DNA of 64,000 nucleotides. It comes from Actinomycetota bacterium (lineage in GTDB: Bacteria > Actinomycetota > Acidimicrobiia > Acidimicrobiales > Poriferisodalaceae). The position numbers and the translations under genes are program-made. A model generated the notes under the pieces. That model saw only the letters and a list, made by a program, of their open reading frames with translations. It did no database searches and was not told the origin of the DNA. Positions within the stretch are counted from its first letter, which is position 1, and each line of letters begins with the position of its first letter. The stretch lies in the NCBI GenBank assembly GCA_014238065.1, contig JABABU010000051.1, positions 104,613 to 168,612 of the forward strand, read 5' to 3'. Below, in pieces: positions 56,547 through 63,844 of this stretch.

Positions 56547-57059
56547 ATGGCACTCAATCTCAGCGTCGGAGACCCCTTCCCCGACGTCACTGTGCTGGAT
56601 CATGACGGGAACTCCACCACGCTTTCGGAACTCGCCGGCAGACGGCCGTTGTTCCTCGCGTTCTACAGAGGCCCGTGGTGACCAAAGTGACAGCTTCAGC
56701 TGCGAGAACTCGTGCAGTTCTCAGAATCAACCAGAGTGTCGTACCAGAACATCGCCGCCATCTCCGTCGATCCACCGCGGGTCAACGAGGCCTTCAAACA
56801 CGGGCTCGGGGCGCCATTTCCGTTTCTCAGCGACGAAGACCGCGCTGTCACTGATCTGCTCGGCATCAGCGAGTCGACGGACAGTCGACACGGACCGCTC
56901 CCAGTGCCCTTCACCTTTGCCTTGCTCCCCGACCTGACGATCCACCGCATCTGGAACGGCTGGTACATGGCAGGGCGACCGACACCCGACGAACTCCGAC
57001 AGGCCTCCCGCTCGCTGAACGAGATGCTGCGGAAAGACCACGACTTCCGCGGAGACTGA
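56547..57059 (+). CDS. Peroxiredoxin-like (AhpC/TSA) selenoprotein with UxxU motif, SelL-like
   Basis: 170-residue thioredoxin-fold protein read through two in-frame TGA codons, at 56679-56681 (residue 45) and 56688-56690 (residue 48). The frame begins MALNLSVGDPFPDVTVLDHDG after a strong GGAGG and continues FLAFYRGPW-U-PK-U-QLQLREL; homologues of the Prx-like2 group have FYRGPWCPYC here, so both TGAs replace the redox cysteines. After them the frame is intact for about 120 codons (ISVDPPRVNEAF, FPFLSDEDRAVTDLLGI, PLPVPFTFALLPDLTIHRIWNGWYMAGRPT). A hairpin lies 14 nt after the second TGA. The true stop is also TGA. No selA/B/C/D gene is in the window, so Sec decoding depends on genes elsewhere. 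A pseudogene is the alternative, made unlikely by two precisely placed codons. Confidence 0.85.
56704..56722 (+). promoter_or_regulatory. Candidate bacterial SECIS hairpin
   Basis: GAGAAC (56704-56709), a 7-nt loop TCGTGCA and GTTCTC (56717-56722) form a perfect 6-bp stem inside the coding sequence. The apical loop, which contains GU, starts 29 nt after the first TGA and 20 nt after the second, within the distance range of bacterial SECIS elements read by SelB. The pairing is visible; recoding is inferred. Confidence 0.6.
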
Positions 57060-57170
57060 TCCGACCCATGGGGGTTCACCAGGGTCCGTGGAGCGTTGCA
57101 CTACAGCACCTTGAGTCCATGGTCGTCCGTGGGCACAGGTCTGAGACAAAACCAGTCTGTGACGTCCGGA

Positions 57171-58064
57171 TCAGTGGGACGGAGAAACCTCTTCGAGTGT
57201 CTTGCCGCGGCGGACAGCGTCGTAATAGACCACCTGAGTTGGCATGGCCACGCACCGACAGTCAGAGATGAATGCGTTATAGATGCCGAAGTCAAACGTG
57301 GTCCTTGTCGCGCCATCCATGTTCGGACCCGTCAACATCTTGACGAGGTCCCCGTTGACATAGATCTCGATCAGGCCGTCGACCGACGATGACCAGATGA
57401 CGTGTATCACGATGTCAGTCCACGTGGCCCTCACGACCTCGTTCGACTTCAGTACTCCTCGATCCAGAAATTCGTAGTTGCGGTCGTTGAAACGGAAACC
57501 CAGTCCATTGCTGAAGTCCTCGATATAGAAGCGCGCTGCGTCATCGGAGTTGAATTGCCCCAGGAAGGTGATTGAGTCACCTTGCTTGAGCACGTCATCG
57601 GGTAGGTATTCCGACCAGCCATACCAGTACTCGTCACCGTCGTACTGCGGATGGTCGACCTGACTCAACTCATGGCGGGATCGGTTCGTCGTGCAGTCGT
57701 CCCAACCCTCGTTCGAGTTGCAGTCGCCCTCCCGTACCTCGAACCTGAGAGCATGGTCTCCTGACCTTGTCGGATAACCGTCGGAGACCGAGACAACAAG
57801 ACATCCATGCTCTGCGAACCCGTTTGGATGTTTGTGGATGAACCCCCATCCATCGACAAGGTCTCCGTCAAGTGTCGAGCCATCGATCATCGGTTCCATG
57901 TACTCACCGCAAGGAGTTCCAAGAGTTGGATTCGGCTCCACGAAACGCCGAGCTGTAGCAGTCGTAGCCGGTGCCGTGATCGTTGCTGGTGTAGCGGTAT
58001 CTGAACTACCGCCACACCCTGAGGCAACCAACAAGAGCGTCAGCGCGATCGCGTGCTTCCTCAC
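57171..58064 (-). CDS. Secreted polysaccharide lyase-like (heparin lyase I-like fold) lipoprotein
   Basis: 297-residue product with lipobox signal (LLLVASGCGG) and a short Thr/Ala-rich linker, then a beta-jelly-roll domain. RSRHELSQVD, EYWYGWSEYLPDD and ITFLGQFNSDDAARFYIE correspond to the conserved strands of the Polysacc_lyase/heparin-lyase-I-like family; the N-terminal cysteines could form disulphides. Substrate is unknown. GTG 58064 is the likely start (VRKHAIALTLLL). Confidence 0.78.
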   Translation of the reverse strand: MRKHAIALTLLLVASGCGGSSDTATPATITAPATTATARRFVEPNPTLGTPCGEYMEPMIDGSTLDGDLVDGWGFIHKHPNGFAEHGCLVVSVSDGYPTRSGDHALRFEVREGDCNSNEGWDDCTTNRSRHELSQVDHPQYDGDEYWYGWSEYLPDDVLKQGDSITFLGQFNSDDAARFYIEDFSNGLGFRFNDRNYEFLDRGVLKSNEVVRATWTDIVIHVIWSSSVDGLIEIYVNGDLVKMLTGPNMDGATRTTFDFGIYNAFISDCRCVAMPTQVVYYDAVRRGKTLEEVSPSH

Positions 58065-58101
58065 AGTTCGAGTCTGCCACCCCCCCCAATCGGAGGCGAA
58101 G

Positions 58102-58227
58102 GACGACGGCTGGTTCGCCGTCAGAGACCTCGACTGGCTCGATGACGATGGATACCTCTTTCCGGCCGACCGTCGGACTGACCTGATCATCACACGCGAC
58201 TCAAACATCCGCCCGGCTGAGATCGAG
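58102..58227 (+). pseudogene. Remnant of acyl-CoA synthetase C-terminal region
   Basis: DDGWFAVRDLDWLDDDGYLF followed by PADRRTDLIITRDSNIRPAEIE corresponds to the conserved A8-region of AMP-forming acyl-CoA synthetases (GDLGWLDEDGYLYLVDRRxDMI...NIYPAEIE). Only about 42 codons are left; no start or catalytic core is adjacent, and the protein frame degenerates on both sides. It is a decayed fragment. Confidence 0.7.
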
Positions 58228-58288
58228 AGAGACCATGTCGACCATCGAGATGCCAGAAGAGCTGCCTGTTGCCGAGATCGTACGACTC

Positions 58289-58605
58289 TCAGCGATCGTC
58301 TTCGCCGAATTGATGTACCCACTCGGGGCGGATCGTGAGATCGTAGGCAGCGTTGAAGGTGTCGAAATCGACAGCACCAAGAATGGGGCGAGCTCCTCGT
58401 AGCGGTAAGCACTGTCCCAGGTGAGAAGGGGATAACGAATCGGGGTGACTACGAGGTGCGAGGCCGAGACTGCGAGCAAGAGCTTGTACAGGTGCCGAAG
58501 TAGCACCACTTCCTGTTCGTCGGCGCGATCAGTGTCAGGTGAAGTGTGGGCCGACAACGCCCTCGTGTTCACGACAGCCACAGGACTGCCCATCGACCCA
58601 CGCAA
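58289..58605 (-). pseudogene. Frameshifted gene remnant of unknown family
   Basis: On the minus strand a frame reads LLRHLYKLLLAVSASHLVVTP then YPLLTWDSAYRYEELAPF, then needs a one-base shift to continue ILGAVDFDTFNAAYDLTIR and PEWVHQFGEDDR before a TGA at 58289-58291. Both segments look protein-coding and join naturally, so a frameshifted gene is likely. I do not recognise the family. Confidence 0.45.
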
Positions 58606-58618
58606 CTATCTGCGTAGC
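58536..58618 (+). pseudogene. Tyrosine recombinase (integrase) remnant
   Basis: SGEVWADNALVFTTATGLP followed by IDPRNYLR matches the segment that precedes the catalytic HxxR region of phage-type integrases (LVFTTxxGxPIDPRN). The rest of the gene is missing; overlapping opposite-strand sequence also looks degraded. It lies 75 bp from the left copy of the tRNA-end repeat. Confidence 0.6.
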
Positions 58619-58693
58619 CGGCGCCAGCTGCTCCCTTGGCTGTCAACTCGCCTGCCAACCGGTGCCACACCCAGAGGCGGCCGGTCCTGCATG

Positions 58694-58738
58694 CCCCTGA
58701 CCAGCCGTTTCTCTGTCGGGATGAGAGGATTTGAACCT
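58694..58738. repeat. Direct repeat, left copy of the tRNA-Pro end (attachment-site-like)
   Basis: A 45-bp stretch identical to 60852-60896. It contains the last 22 nt of a tRNA-Pro 3' end plus 23 nt of following sequence. A second shared stretch (CCTTGGCTGTCAACT) lies 50-60 bp upstream of each copy. This is the scar expected after site-specific integration at a tRNA. Confidence 0.8.
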
Positions 58739-58996
58739 GTCGAATTCAGGAAGAAGCTCATCGCAAACTTTGCATCGGGTCGACATTGTGATCCCGAAGT
58801 AATGAGATTGCTCCAGCTGTCGATCTCGGAAACGCCAGCTCGTCGCTGAAGCGCTAGTTGATAGAGCCGAGCGGCAAACGAGTCGTCGAGAGTCTCTGCG
58901 ATTCGGTGTGCTGAGTCGTCGCTCATCTGGTCGTCCACTCATTCCAGTTGTAGCCAACTGGATGAGGAGAGCGGGCGTCGAGTGCCACGACGATGC

Positions 58997-59656
58997 TCAC
59001 TCGCTTGTCTGAAGCTGCCCGACGTAGAACATCAACTCTGAGAACGGGACGCCTTTGCTGTTCACAATTCCAACAAGGTCCCCGTGCTGAAAAGCGATCG
59101 TGAGTGACCGGTCCTTCTTGGCGACAACAGGAATCACCGGAGCGTTCCCGGCTGCGACGTAGATCTCGGATCCGTCCATGTCGATCGGAATCGCTGATGG
59201 CGCTCCTTCGAGAAGGCCGCTCGTGAACGCCACTATGACGAGCTGCGTTGCCTGCGTGCCTTCGTGGCCTACGAACACCTCAGCTTCAGGTACGCAGCTG
59301 TCGGGGAAGTGGATCGGTATCAAGATGCCTTGCCGTCCGCCGAGATCTGGCTCGCGAATGTCCCACCCGATCGGGCCTGGAATCGCGAGGTCAACGAGGT
59401 CACCGTCGCAATCGATCTCGACATCGTCGAGAGTCGTTCCTTCGACTTCCTCGGCAATCACATCATCGGGCCAGACAACCTCCGCGATGGTTGTCGTTGA
59501 GCTTGCGACCACGGATGTGGGCGTTGTAGACCCAGTCGATGTTGACGTGGATACCGAAGAATCGACAGAGGTCACTGTCGACGTCGCATCCCCACCACCG
59601 CCGCAGGCCGAAGCCGCTAGGGCAGTGAGGATGGCGACAATGATCAGCTTTCGCAC
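58997..59656 (-). CDS. Predicted lipoprotein in the tRNA-Pro island
   Basis: 219 residues with a lipobox (TALAASACGGGG) and a Ser/Thr-rich linker (about 22-60), followed by a compact soluble domain (DVEIDCDGDLVDLAIPG, SCVPEAEVFVGHEGTQATQLVIVAFTSGLLEG) with two cysteines. No family recognised. It is separated by 10 bp from the next gene and both lie between the direct repeats, so they probably moved together. Confidence 0.6.
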   Translation of the reverse strand: MRKLIIVAILTALAASACGGGGDATSTVTSVDSSVSTSTSTGSTTPTSVVASSTTTIAEVVWPDDVIAEEVEGTTLDDVEIDCDGDLVDLAIPGPIGWDIREPDLGGRQGILIPIHFPDSCVPEAEVFVGHEGTQATQLVIVAFTSGLLEGAPSAIPIDMDGSEIYVAAGNAPVIPVVAKKDRSLTIAFQHGDLVGIVNSKGVPFSELMFYVGQLQTSE

Positions 59657-59665
59657 GTTCAGCCT

Positions 59666-60370
59666 CTAGAACGGACCGTTGTAGAGACAGGAACCACCGA
59701 GATAGACCCATCCGGCAGGCGGAGTCACACCGATGCACCAGGATCCTGTGCGGAGCCCGGTCATGTACGAGTAGTCGGTGTAGCTCAGGGTGTTGCTCAC
59801 GTTGGTCGAGTTGGATTTCGTGCCGATCTTGTGCTTGATCGGCCAGTTGTTGTACAGGGTGTGAATGTAGACCCAGGACACAGGAATCATGCAGTACGAC
59901 TGGGCGTGATAGTGAACTTGACCCACTGAGATCCAGAAGAAGCCGCTCCACCAGCAGGTCACCGCATTCAAGTGGCTGGCGCGTACGTGCTCTTGTTCGA
60001 GCTCGCCCAAGCTGCCCATCGTGAACTCAAGGTCAGCTGGAAGGTCGAGACCCTCGTCAAATTCGATACGGTCGATCAGTCTCTCGACCAGCTCGGGCGC
60101 TTCGCCGCGGACATAGGTCTTCCCCTTCGAGTCAGCTGCCCGAAGTTCCACACCTAGGTCCTCATCGATCAACTCGGCGATTCGCGCCGAGTCGCCTTCC
60201 GACAGTGGACCCGCCTTGTCGAACACCGAGAGATCTGACTTGCTCTCAAGCGCCCGTTCTCTCTGGACACCGTCATCGAGCGCTGACGCCGGACCGCTGA
60301 CAGTCAGCGCCAAGAGCGCGACAACGAACGACGCGAATAGTGCACGTTTCACCGTGCCTACCTTTCCCAC
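59666..60370 (-). CDS. Secreted protein with aromatic, cysteine-containing C-terminal domain
   Basis: About 228-234 residues with a Sec signal peptide (ALFASFVVALLALTVSGPASA), a charged N-terminal region (about 30-135), and a very aromatic C-terminal domain with four cysteines (TCWWSGFFWISVG, SYCMIPVSWVYIHTLYNNWP, SWCIGVTPPAGWVYLGGSC). It may be a small beta-domain with two disulphides. No homologue family recognised. GTG 60352 is an alternative start. Confidence 0.6.
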   Translation of the reverse strand: MGKVGTVKRALFASFVVALLALTVSGPASALDDGVQRERALESKSDLSVFDKAGPLSEGDSARIAELIDEDLGVELRAADSKGKTYVRGEAPELVERLIDRIEFDEGLDLPADLEFTMGSLGELEQEHVRASHLNAVTCWWSGFFWISVGQVHYHAQSYCMIPVSWVYIHTLYNNWPIKHKIGTKSNSTNVSNTLSYTDYSYMTGLRTGSWCIGVTPPAGWVYLGGSCLYNGPF

Positions 60371-60625
60371 ACATTGAGCACATGTGTCGGCAGACCCCTA
60401 TGACCCACCGACCAACAGCACCCGGAGAGTGAACCTAGGAACCGATACGTGATAGTTCCAGTCATCAGCCGAACAACCACCTGACCAGGCTCTTTGTGCG
60501 GAACCCGCGGGCGTGACCGAATCCGATCTGTTTACGGTCACTCGCAATCGGTGGCTTGGTCAGGAGTGCTCTGTTGCGTTGATGGATCTGTGAGCGCGTC
60601 GAGCACATTGGTGCTTCTGTGTGGC
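60371..60625. other. Spacer next to the tRNA-Pro island
   Basis: About 250 bp with no intact gene; frames on both strands are short and of poor composition. Confidence 0.35.
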
Positions 60626-60758
60626 TCAGATCGCGGGAGCGGGCTCGCTGAACGCGGTTGCGAGGCGCTGGTGTTCGTGCGGCGCTTCGGTGCCAAGTTC
60701 GTAGTGGCCGCGTCGAAGGTTCTGGATGAATGCGTGACCTTGGATCACGGTTGGGTGC
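60626..60758 (-). pseudogene. DDE transposase C-terminal remnant
   Basis: Minus-strand frame reading GHAFIQNLRRGHYELG then TEAPHEHQRLATAFSEPAPAI and TGA. This matches, from memory, the C-terminal tail of IS6-like or related DDE transposases (AFIQNLRRGHYEL...LATAFxELALAI). The catalytic core is absent. Confidence 0.5.
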
Positions 60759-60786
60759 CTGAACAGGCCATTTCGGACCTGGTTTC

Positions 60787-60812
60787 GATCCCTTGGCTGT
60801 CAACTTGGCTGT
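60787..60812. repeat. Short tandem repeat next to the attachment site
   Basis: TTGGCTGTCAAC followed directly by TTGGCTGTCAAA. A degenerate counterpart is found near 58633-58660. Such paired short repeats beside att cores can be arm-type integrase binding sites; this is inference. Confidence 0.4.
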
Positions 60813-60851
60813 CAAACAGCTACTGATGACACCGAGCCATGACCTTGTAGC

Positions 60852-60896
60852 CCCCTGACCAGCCGTTTCTCTGTCGGGATGAGAGGATTTGAACCT
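60852..60896. repeat. Direct repeat, right copy overlapping tRNA-Pro 3' end
   Basis: Identical over 45 bp to 58694-58738. Positions 60874-60896 are the 3' end of the intact tRNA-Pro, so this copy keeps the tRNA functional while the left copy is a duplicate of the target. Confidence 0.8.
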
Positions 60897-60947
60897 CCGA
60901 CCCCCTGCTCCCAAAGCAGGTGCGCTACCAAGCTGCGCCACATCCCG
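60874..60947 (-). tRNA. tRNA-Pro (TGG)
   Basis: 74-nt cloverleaf on the minus strand: acceptor CGGGATG/CATCCCG with A73, D-arm GCGCAGCTTGGTAGCGC, anticodon stem CCTGC/GCAGG around TTTGGGA (anticodon TGG), T-arm with GGTTCAAATCC. Its 3' end is the target of the integration event described above. Confidence 0.96.
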
Positions 60948-61083
60948 TGTGCGGTGAGGGTACCGGCACAGCACCGGCACCCGGACGCGTATTCTTCGGA
61001 TTCCTGGCCACTGACGAACGAGTGGAGCTGGTGCGTCCACGCACGCTTGTGGTGCGGTGGCGCGCCAGTCGGCCCAGTACGGA

Positions 61084-61272
61084 TCAGGTGACGGTGATGG
61101 CGCTCGTGGGGCAGCTGGCCTCGGCGGCCTTGACGTCCTTTTCAAGGTTGCTTCCCGGAGAGTCGTCGAGGATCTTGGCGTAGCCGTCGTCGCCAACCTC
61201 GAACACGGTCGGTGCCAACATCTCGCAGGATCCGCTTCCAATGCATTGGTCGACGATGAGCTCGATCTTCAC
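61084..61272 (-). CDS. Ferredoxin (3Fe-4S type)
   Basis: 62-residue electron carrier. Cys10, Cys16 and Cys54 (CIGSGSC ... CP) with Ser/Gly in place of the second Cys of the 4Fe-4S pattern give a three-cysteine, 3Fe-4S-type site, as in actinobacterial ferredoxins that serve cytochrome P450s. GTG 61272 is the start giving the conserved MKIELIVDQ. It is divergent from an LLM oxidoreductase gene, 78 bp apart. Confidence 0.9.
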   Translation of the reverse strand: MKIELIVDQCIGSGSCEMLAPTVFEVGDDGYAKILDDSPGSNLEKDVKAAEASCPTSAITVT

Positions 61273-61350
61273 GGTGTTGCCTCCTCTTGGGTCCGCCAAA
61301 CGCTACCGCGTTATGGTCGCTTGCAGCACCACGAGAACGAGGGGACGCAC

Positions 61351-62205
61351 ATGCACATCGGACTGACGATGTTTCCGACCGACACTGGCCTCCAGCCGAT
61401 CGAGTTGGCGAAAGAAGCCGAAGCCAGGGGCTTCGAATCACTGTGGTTCCCCGAACACAGCCACATTCCCTCCAGCAGGGCAACACCATGGGGCGGTCGC
61501 GAAGGTGCACCTCCGCTACCGGAGGAGTACTGGCATACCCATCACCAGATGGTCGCCTTCGGCGCGTGCGCGGCTGTCACCACTGAACTGAAGCTGGGCA
61601 CAGGCATCACACTCGTTGCCCAACGTGATCCGATCTGGATGGCGAAAGAGGTCGCCACTGTCGATGCGCTCAGCGGCGGCAGATTCCTGTTTGGCATTGG
61701 CTACGGATGGAACAAAGAGGAGCTTCGCCATCACGGGGTCAAGTACCTTGAGCGTCGTGCTGTACTGCGCGAGCGAATCTTGGCCATGAAGGAACTGTGG
61801 ACCAAGGAAGAGGCTTCGTTTTCCGGCGAACACGTCAGCATCGAACCGTCGTGGTCATACCCGAAGCCGACGCAGAAACCGCACCCTCCCATCATCATGG
61901 GTGGTACCGCTGGCCCGAAAACGATGGCCGACATCATCGAATTCTGCGACGGATGGATACCGATCGGTGGCCGCCGCGGGCTCCCCGACCAGATCACAGA
62001 ACTACGACAGATGGCCCAAGACAAGGGCCGCGACCCTGATTCGATCGAGATCAGCGTGTTCGGTGCCCGTCCCGATCAGGAGTCAATCGACCGGTTCCGG
62101 GAGATGGGCGTAGTGAGGGTCGCCCTGAGCCTCCCGAGCACCACACCCGACGCGGCGATGGAAAAGCTCGAGGAGTACACGGCCCTCAAGGACCAGCTCA
62201 GCTAA
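61351..62205 (+). CDS. LLM class F420-dependent oxidoreductase
   Basis: 284-residue luciferase-like oxidoreductase (TIGR03619-type). ATG 61351 begins MHIGLTMFPTDTGLQPIELAKEAEARGFESLWFPEHSHIP; LGTGITLVAQRDPIWMAKEVATVDALSGGRFLFGIGYGWNKEE and PPIIMGGTAGPKTMADI follow. Substrate unknown. A different subfamily from the LLM gene at 11182. Confidence 0.9.
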   Translation: MHIGLTMFPTDTGLQPIELAKEAEARGFESLWFPEHSHIPSSRATPWGGREGAPPLPEEYWHTHHQMVAFGACAAVTTELKLGTGITLVAQRDPIWMAKEVATVDALSGGRFLFGIGYGWNKEELRHHGVKYLERRAVLRERILAMKELWTKEEASFSGEHVSIEPSWSYPKPTQKPHPPIIMGGTAGPKTMADIIEFCDGWIPIGGRRGLPDQITELRQMAQDKGRDPDSIEISVFGARPDQESIDRFREMGVVRVALSLPSTTPDAAMEKLEEYTALKDQLS

Positions 62206-62208
62206 CCG

Positions 62209-63720
62209 CTAGACGAAACTTCGCCAGTCGCCGGCGAGACCCGGCGGCTGGTGCAAGTTCCGCATACCTGTCGGCGTCGCGATCTTCGTCGTCAAGATCT
62301 GCTCGGCCGTGGCCTGCCGCCACGACAACAACGACTGCGCTGCGTTCAACACGTCGGAGGCACGTGACGGATCATCGGCGAGGTTGGCTAGCTGATCGGG
62401 ATCGGAGCGCAGATCGAAGAAGAGCGGTGGCAGACATCCGAAGTGCACGTATTTCTCCGTCGCTGTCCTATGCACCACGAGGTTCGCGAGTTCCAACGGG
62501 ATGTCAAACGACCGAGCCATCATCCTGAAGTCGAACTCCCAATGAACCGCCGTTCTCCAATCAGCAGGGGATTCGCCGTCGAGGAACGGACGCAGGGACC
62601 TGCCCTGACACTGCGCTGGTACGTCGACGTCGATGAGTTCGAGCAGCGTGGGCATGACGTCGACGTTCTCGGTGAAGCCGTCGAACACTCCCCCGTGCAC
62701 AGCTCCCGGTGCCCGCACGATGAGTGGGATGTGGAACGACTCGTCCCAGTATCCGAGCTTCGAAATCAGGTGATGGTCGCCGAGCATCTCGCCGTGATCG
62801 GACGTGACGATGACGATCGTGTTCTCGCTCAGATCTCGATCTTCGAGAGCCTGCATCAGGCGACCCATCTGAGCATCGACTTCGGTCATCATCCCGTAGT
62901 AGGTCGCTCTTAGTTGGCGAACCTCAGCTTCGTTCGGGTCGGCAGCACTCCATTCCCACTCCATCGCTGCGGCGTGGAACGGATGCGGCGCGGCTGCCTC
63001 GTCATAGCGATGGCCGACCGGCACAGGGACGGCGTCTGGGTCATACATGTCGTGGTACGGCGCTGGCACTGTGAACGGAGGATGAGGGCGGATGTACGAG
63101 GCATGAATGAAGAACGGTCCATCCGAGGCATCAATGTCCTCGATCACGCGTTCGGTGATGAATGCGGTTTCGGTGTGCTCTGACTCGTACGGCGTCGGAG
63201 CCCACGTCTTGCCACGGCCATCGGCGTCTGGATGATCACCGTCGGGCCGCAGGTACCGAGACGGCTCGGACATGTCGTAGCCGTGCTCAGCCAGCCAGTC
63301 GAACCACGGCCGGTAGTCTGCGTCGAGCAGTTGGGCCAGCTTGAAGCCATCGAGAACAGACTCGTAACTGCTCAGTCGGGGGTCGTCGGGCGCAACCACC
63401 CTCGGATCGACCGTTGTGTCGGTGTAACCGTAGAGCAGCGGTCCATAGCCGGCCTTGCGGGCCTCGAGTGCGACATTCGTGAACCTCGCATCCAGCGGAG
63501 TTCCGTTCCACGAACTGCGGTGGGTGTGGAGATACATACCGGCGAGCAGTGAGGCTCGACTGGGGCCGCAGGGCGCAGCCTGGGCATAGTGCTGGGTGAA
63601 CCTCGTCCCCTCAGCGGCGAGACGATCGAGATGCGGAGTCTGCACGACAGGATGCCCTGCCGCTGACAGACAGTCGCCACGCCACTGATCGAGAGTGATG
63701 AACAACACGTTCGGCTTCAC
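62209..63720 (-). CDS. Sulfatase/phosphonate monoester hydrolase family enzyme
   Basis: 503-residue alkaline-phosphatase superfamily hydrolase. It starts MKPNVLFITLDQWRGDCLSA with metal-ligand Asp11, has Cys51 in AAPCGPSRASLL (C-x-P-x-R, converted to formylglycine), VTSDHGEMLGDHHL metal ligands, and PLIVRAPG. The CGPSR plus WNGTPL and AHPFH...W motifs resemble phosphonate monoester hydrolases and arylsulfatases. No signal peptide, so probably cytoplasmic. A formylglycine-generating enzyme is not in the window. Confidence 0.88.
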   Translation of the reverse strand: MKPNVLFITLDQWRGDCLSAAGHPVVQTPHLDRLAAEGTRFTQHYAQAAPCGPSRASLLAGMYLHTHRSSWNGTPLDARFTNVALEARKAGYGPLLYGYTDTTVDPRVVAPDDPRLSSYESVLDGFKLAQLLDADYRPWFDWLAEHGYDMSEPSRYLRPDGDHPDADGRGKTWAPTPYESEHTETAFITERVIEDIDASDGPFFIHASYIRPHPPFTVPAPYHDMYDPDAVPVPVGHRYDEAAAPHPFHAAAMEWEWSAADPNEAEVRQLRATYYGMMTEVDAQMGRLMQALEDRDLSENTIVIVTSDHGEMLGDHHLISKLGYWDESFHIPLIVRAPGAVHGGVFDGFTENVDVMPTLLELIDVDVPAQCQGRSLRPFLDGESPADWRTAVHWEFDFRMMARSFDIPLELANLVVHRTATEKYVHFGCLPPLFFDLRSDPDQLANLADDPSRASDVLNAAQSLLSWRQATAEQILTTKIATPTGMRNLHQPPGLAGDWRSFV

Positions 63721-63844
63721 AGCGCTGAGCGTAGGTCTGGCGAGCGCGGTCCGGGTGCCACACGCGCTAAAGCCACCACTCGCGACGATCGGCGGCTTCA
63801 GTTCTGGGCGTCAACGAGGATCCTCGCCACAAAAAACTCCGAAC

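Noticed and set aside
56712..57059. Independent 115-residue protein starting at GTG 56712
   Set aside because: It is the in-frame 3' part of the selenoprotein; it would lack the redox motif and has no ribosome-binding site.
58235..58402. Small plus-strand frame MSTIEMPEELPVAEI...
   Set aside because: 55 codons, antisense to a better minus-strand remnant, no family match and no clear ribosome-binding site.
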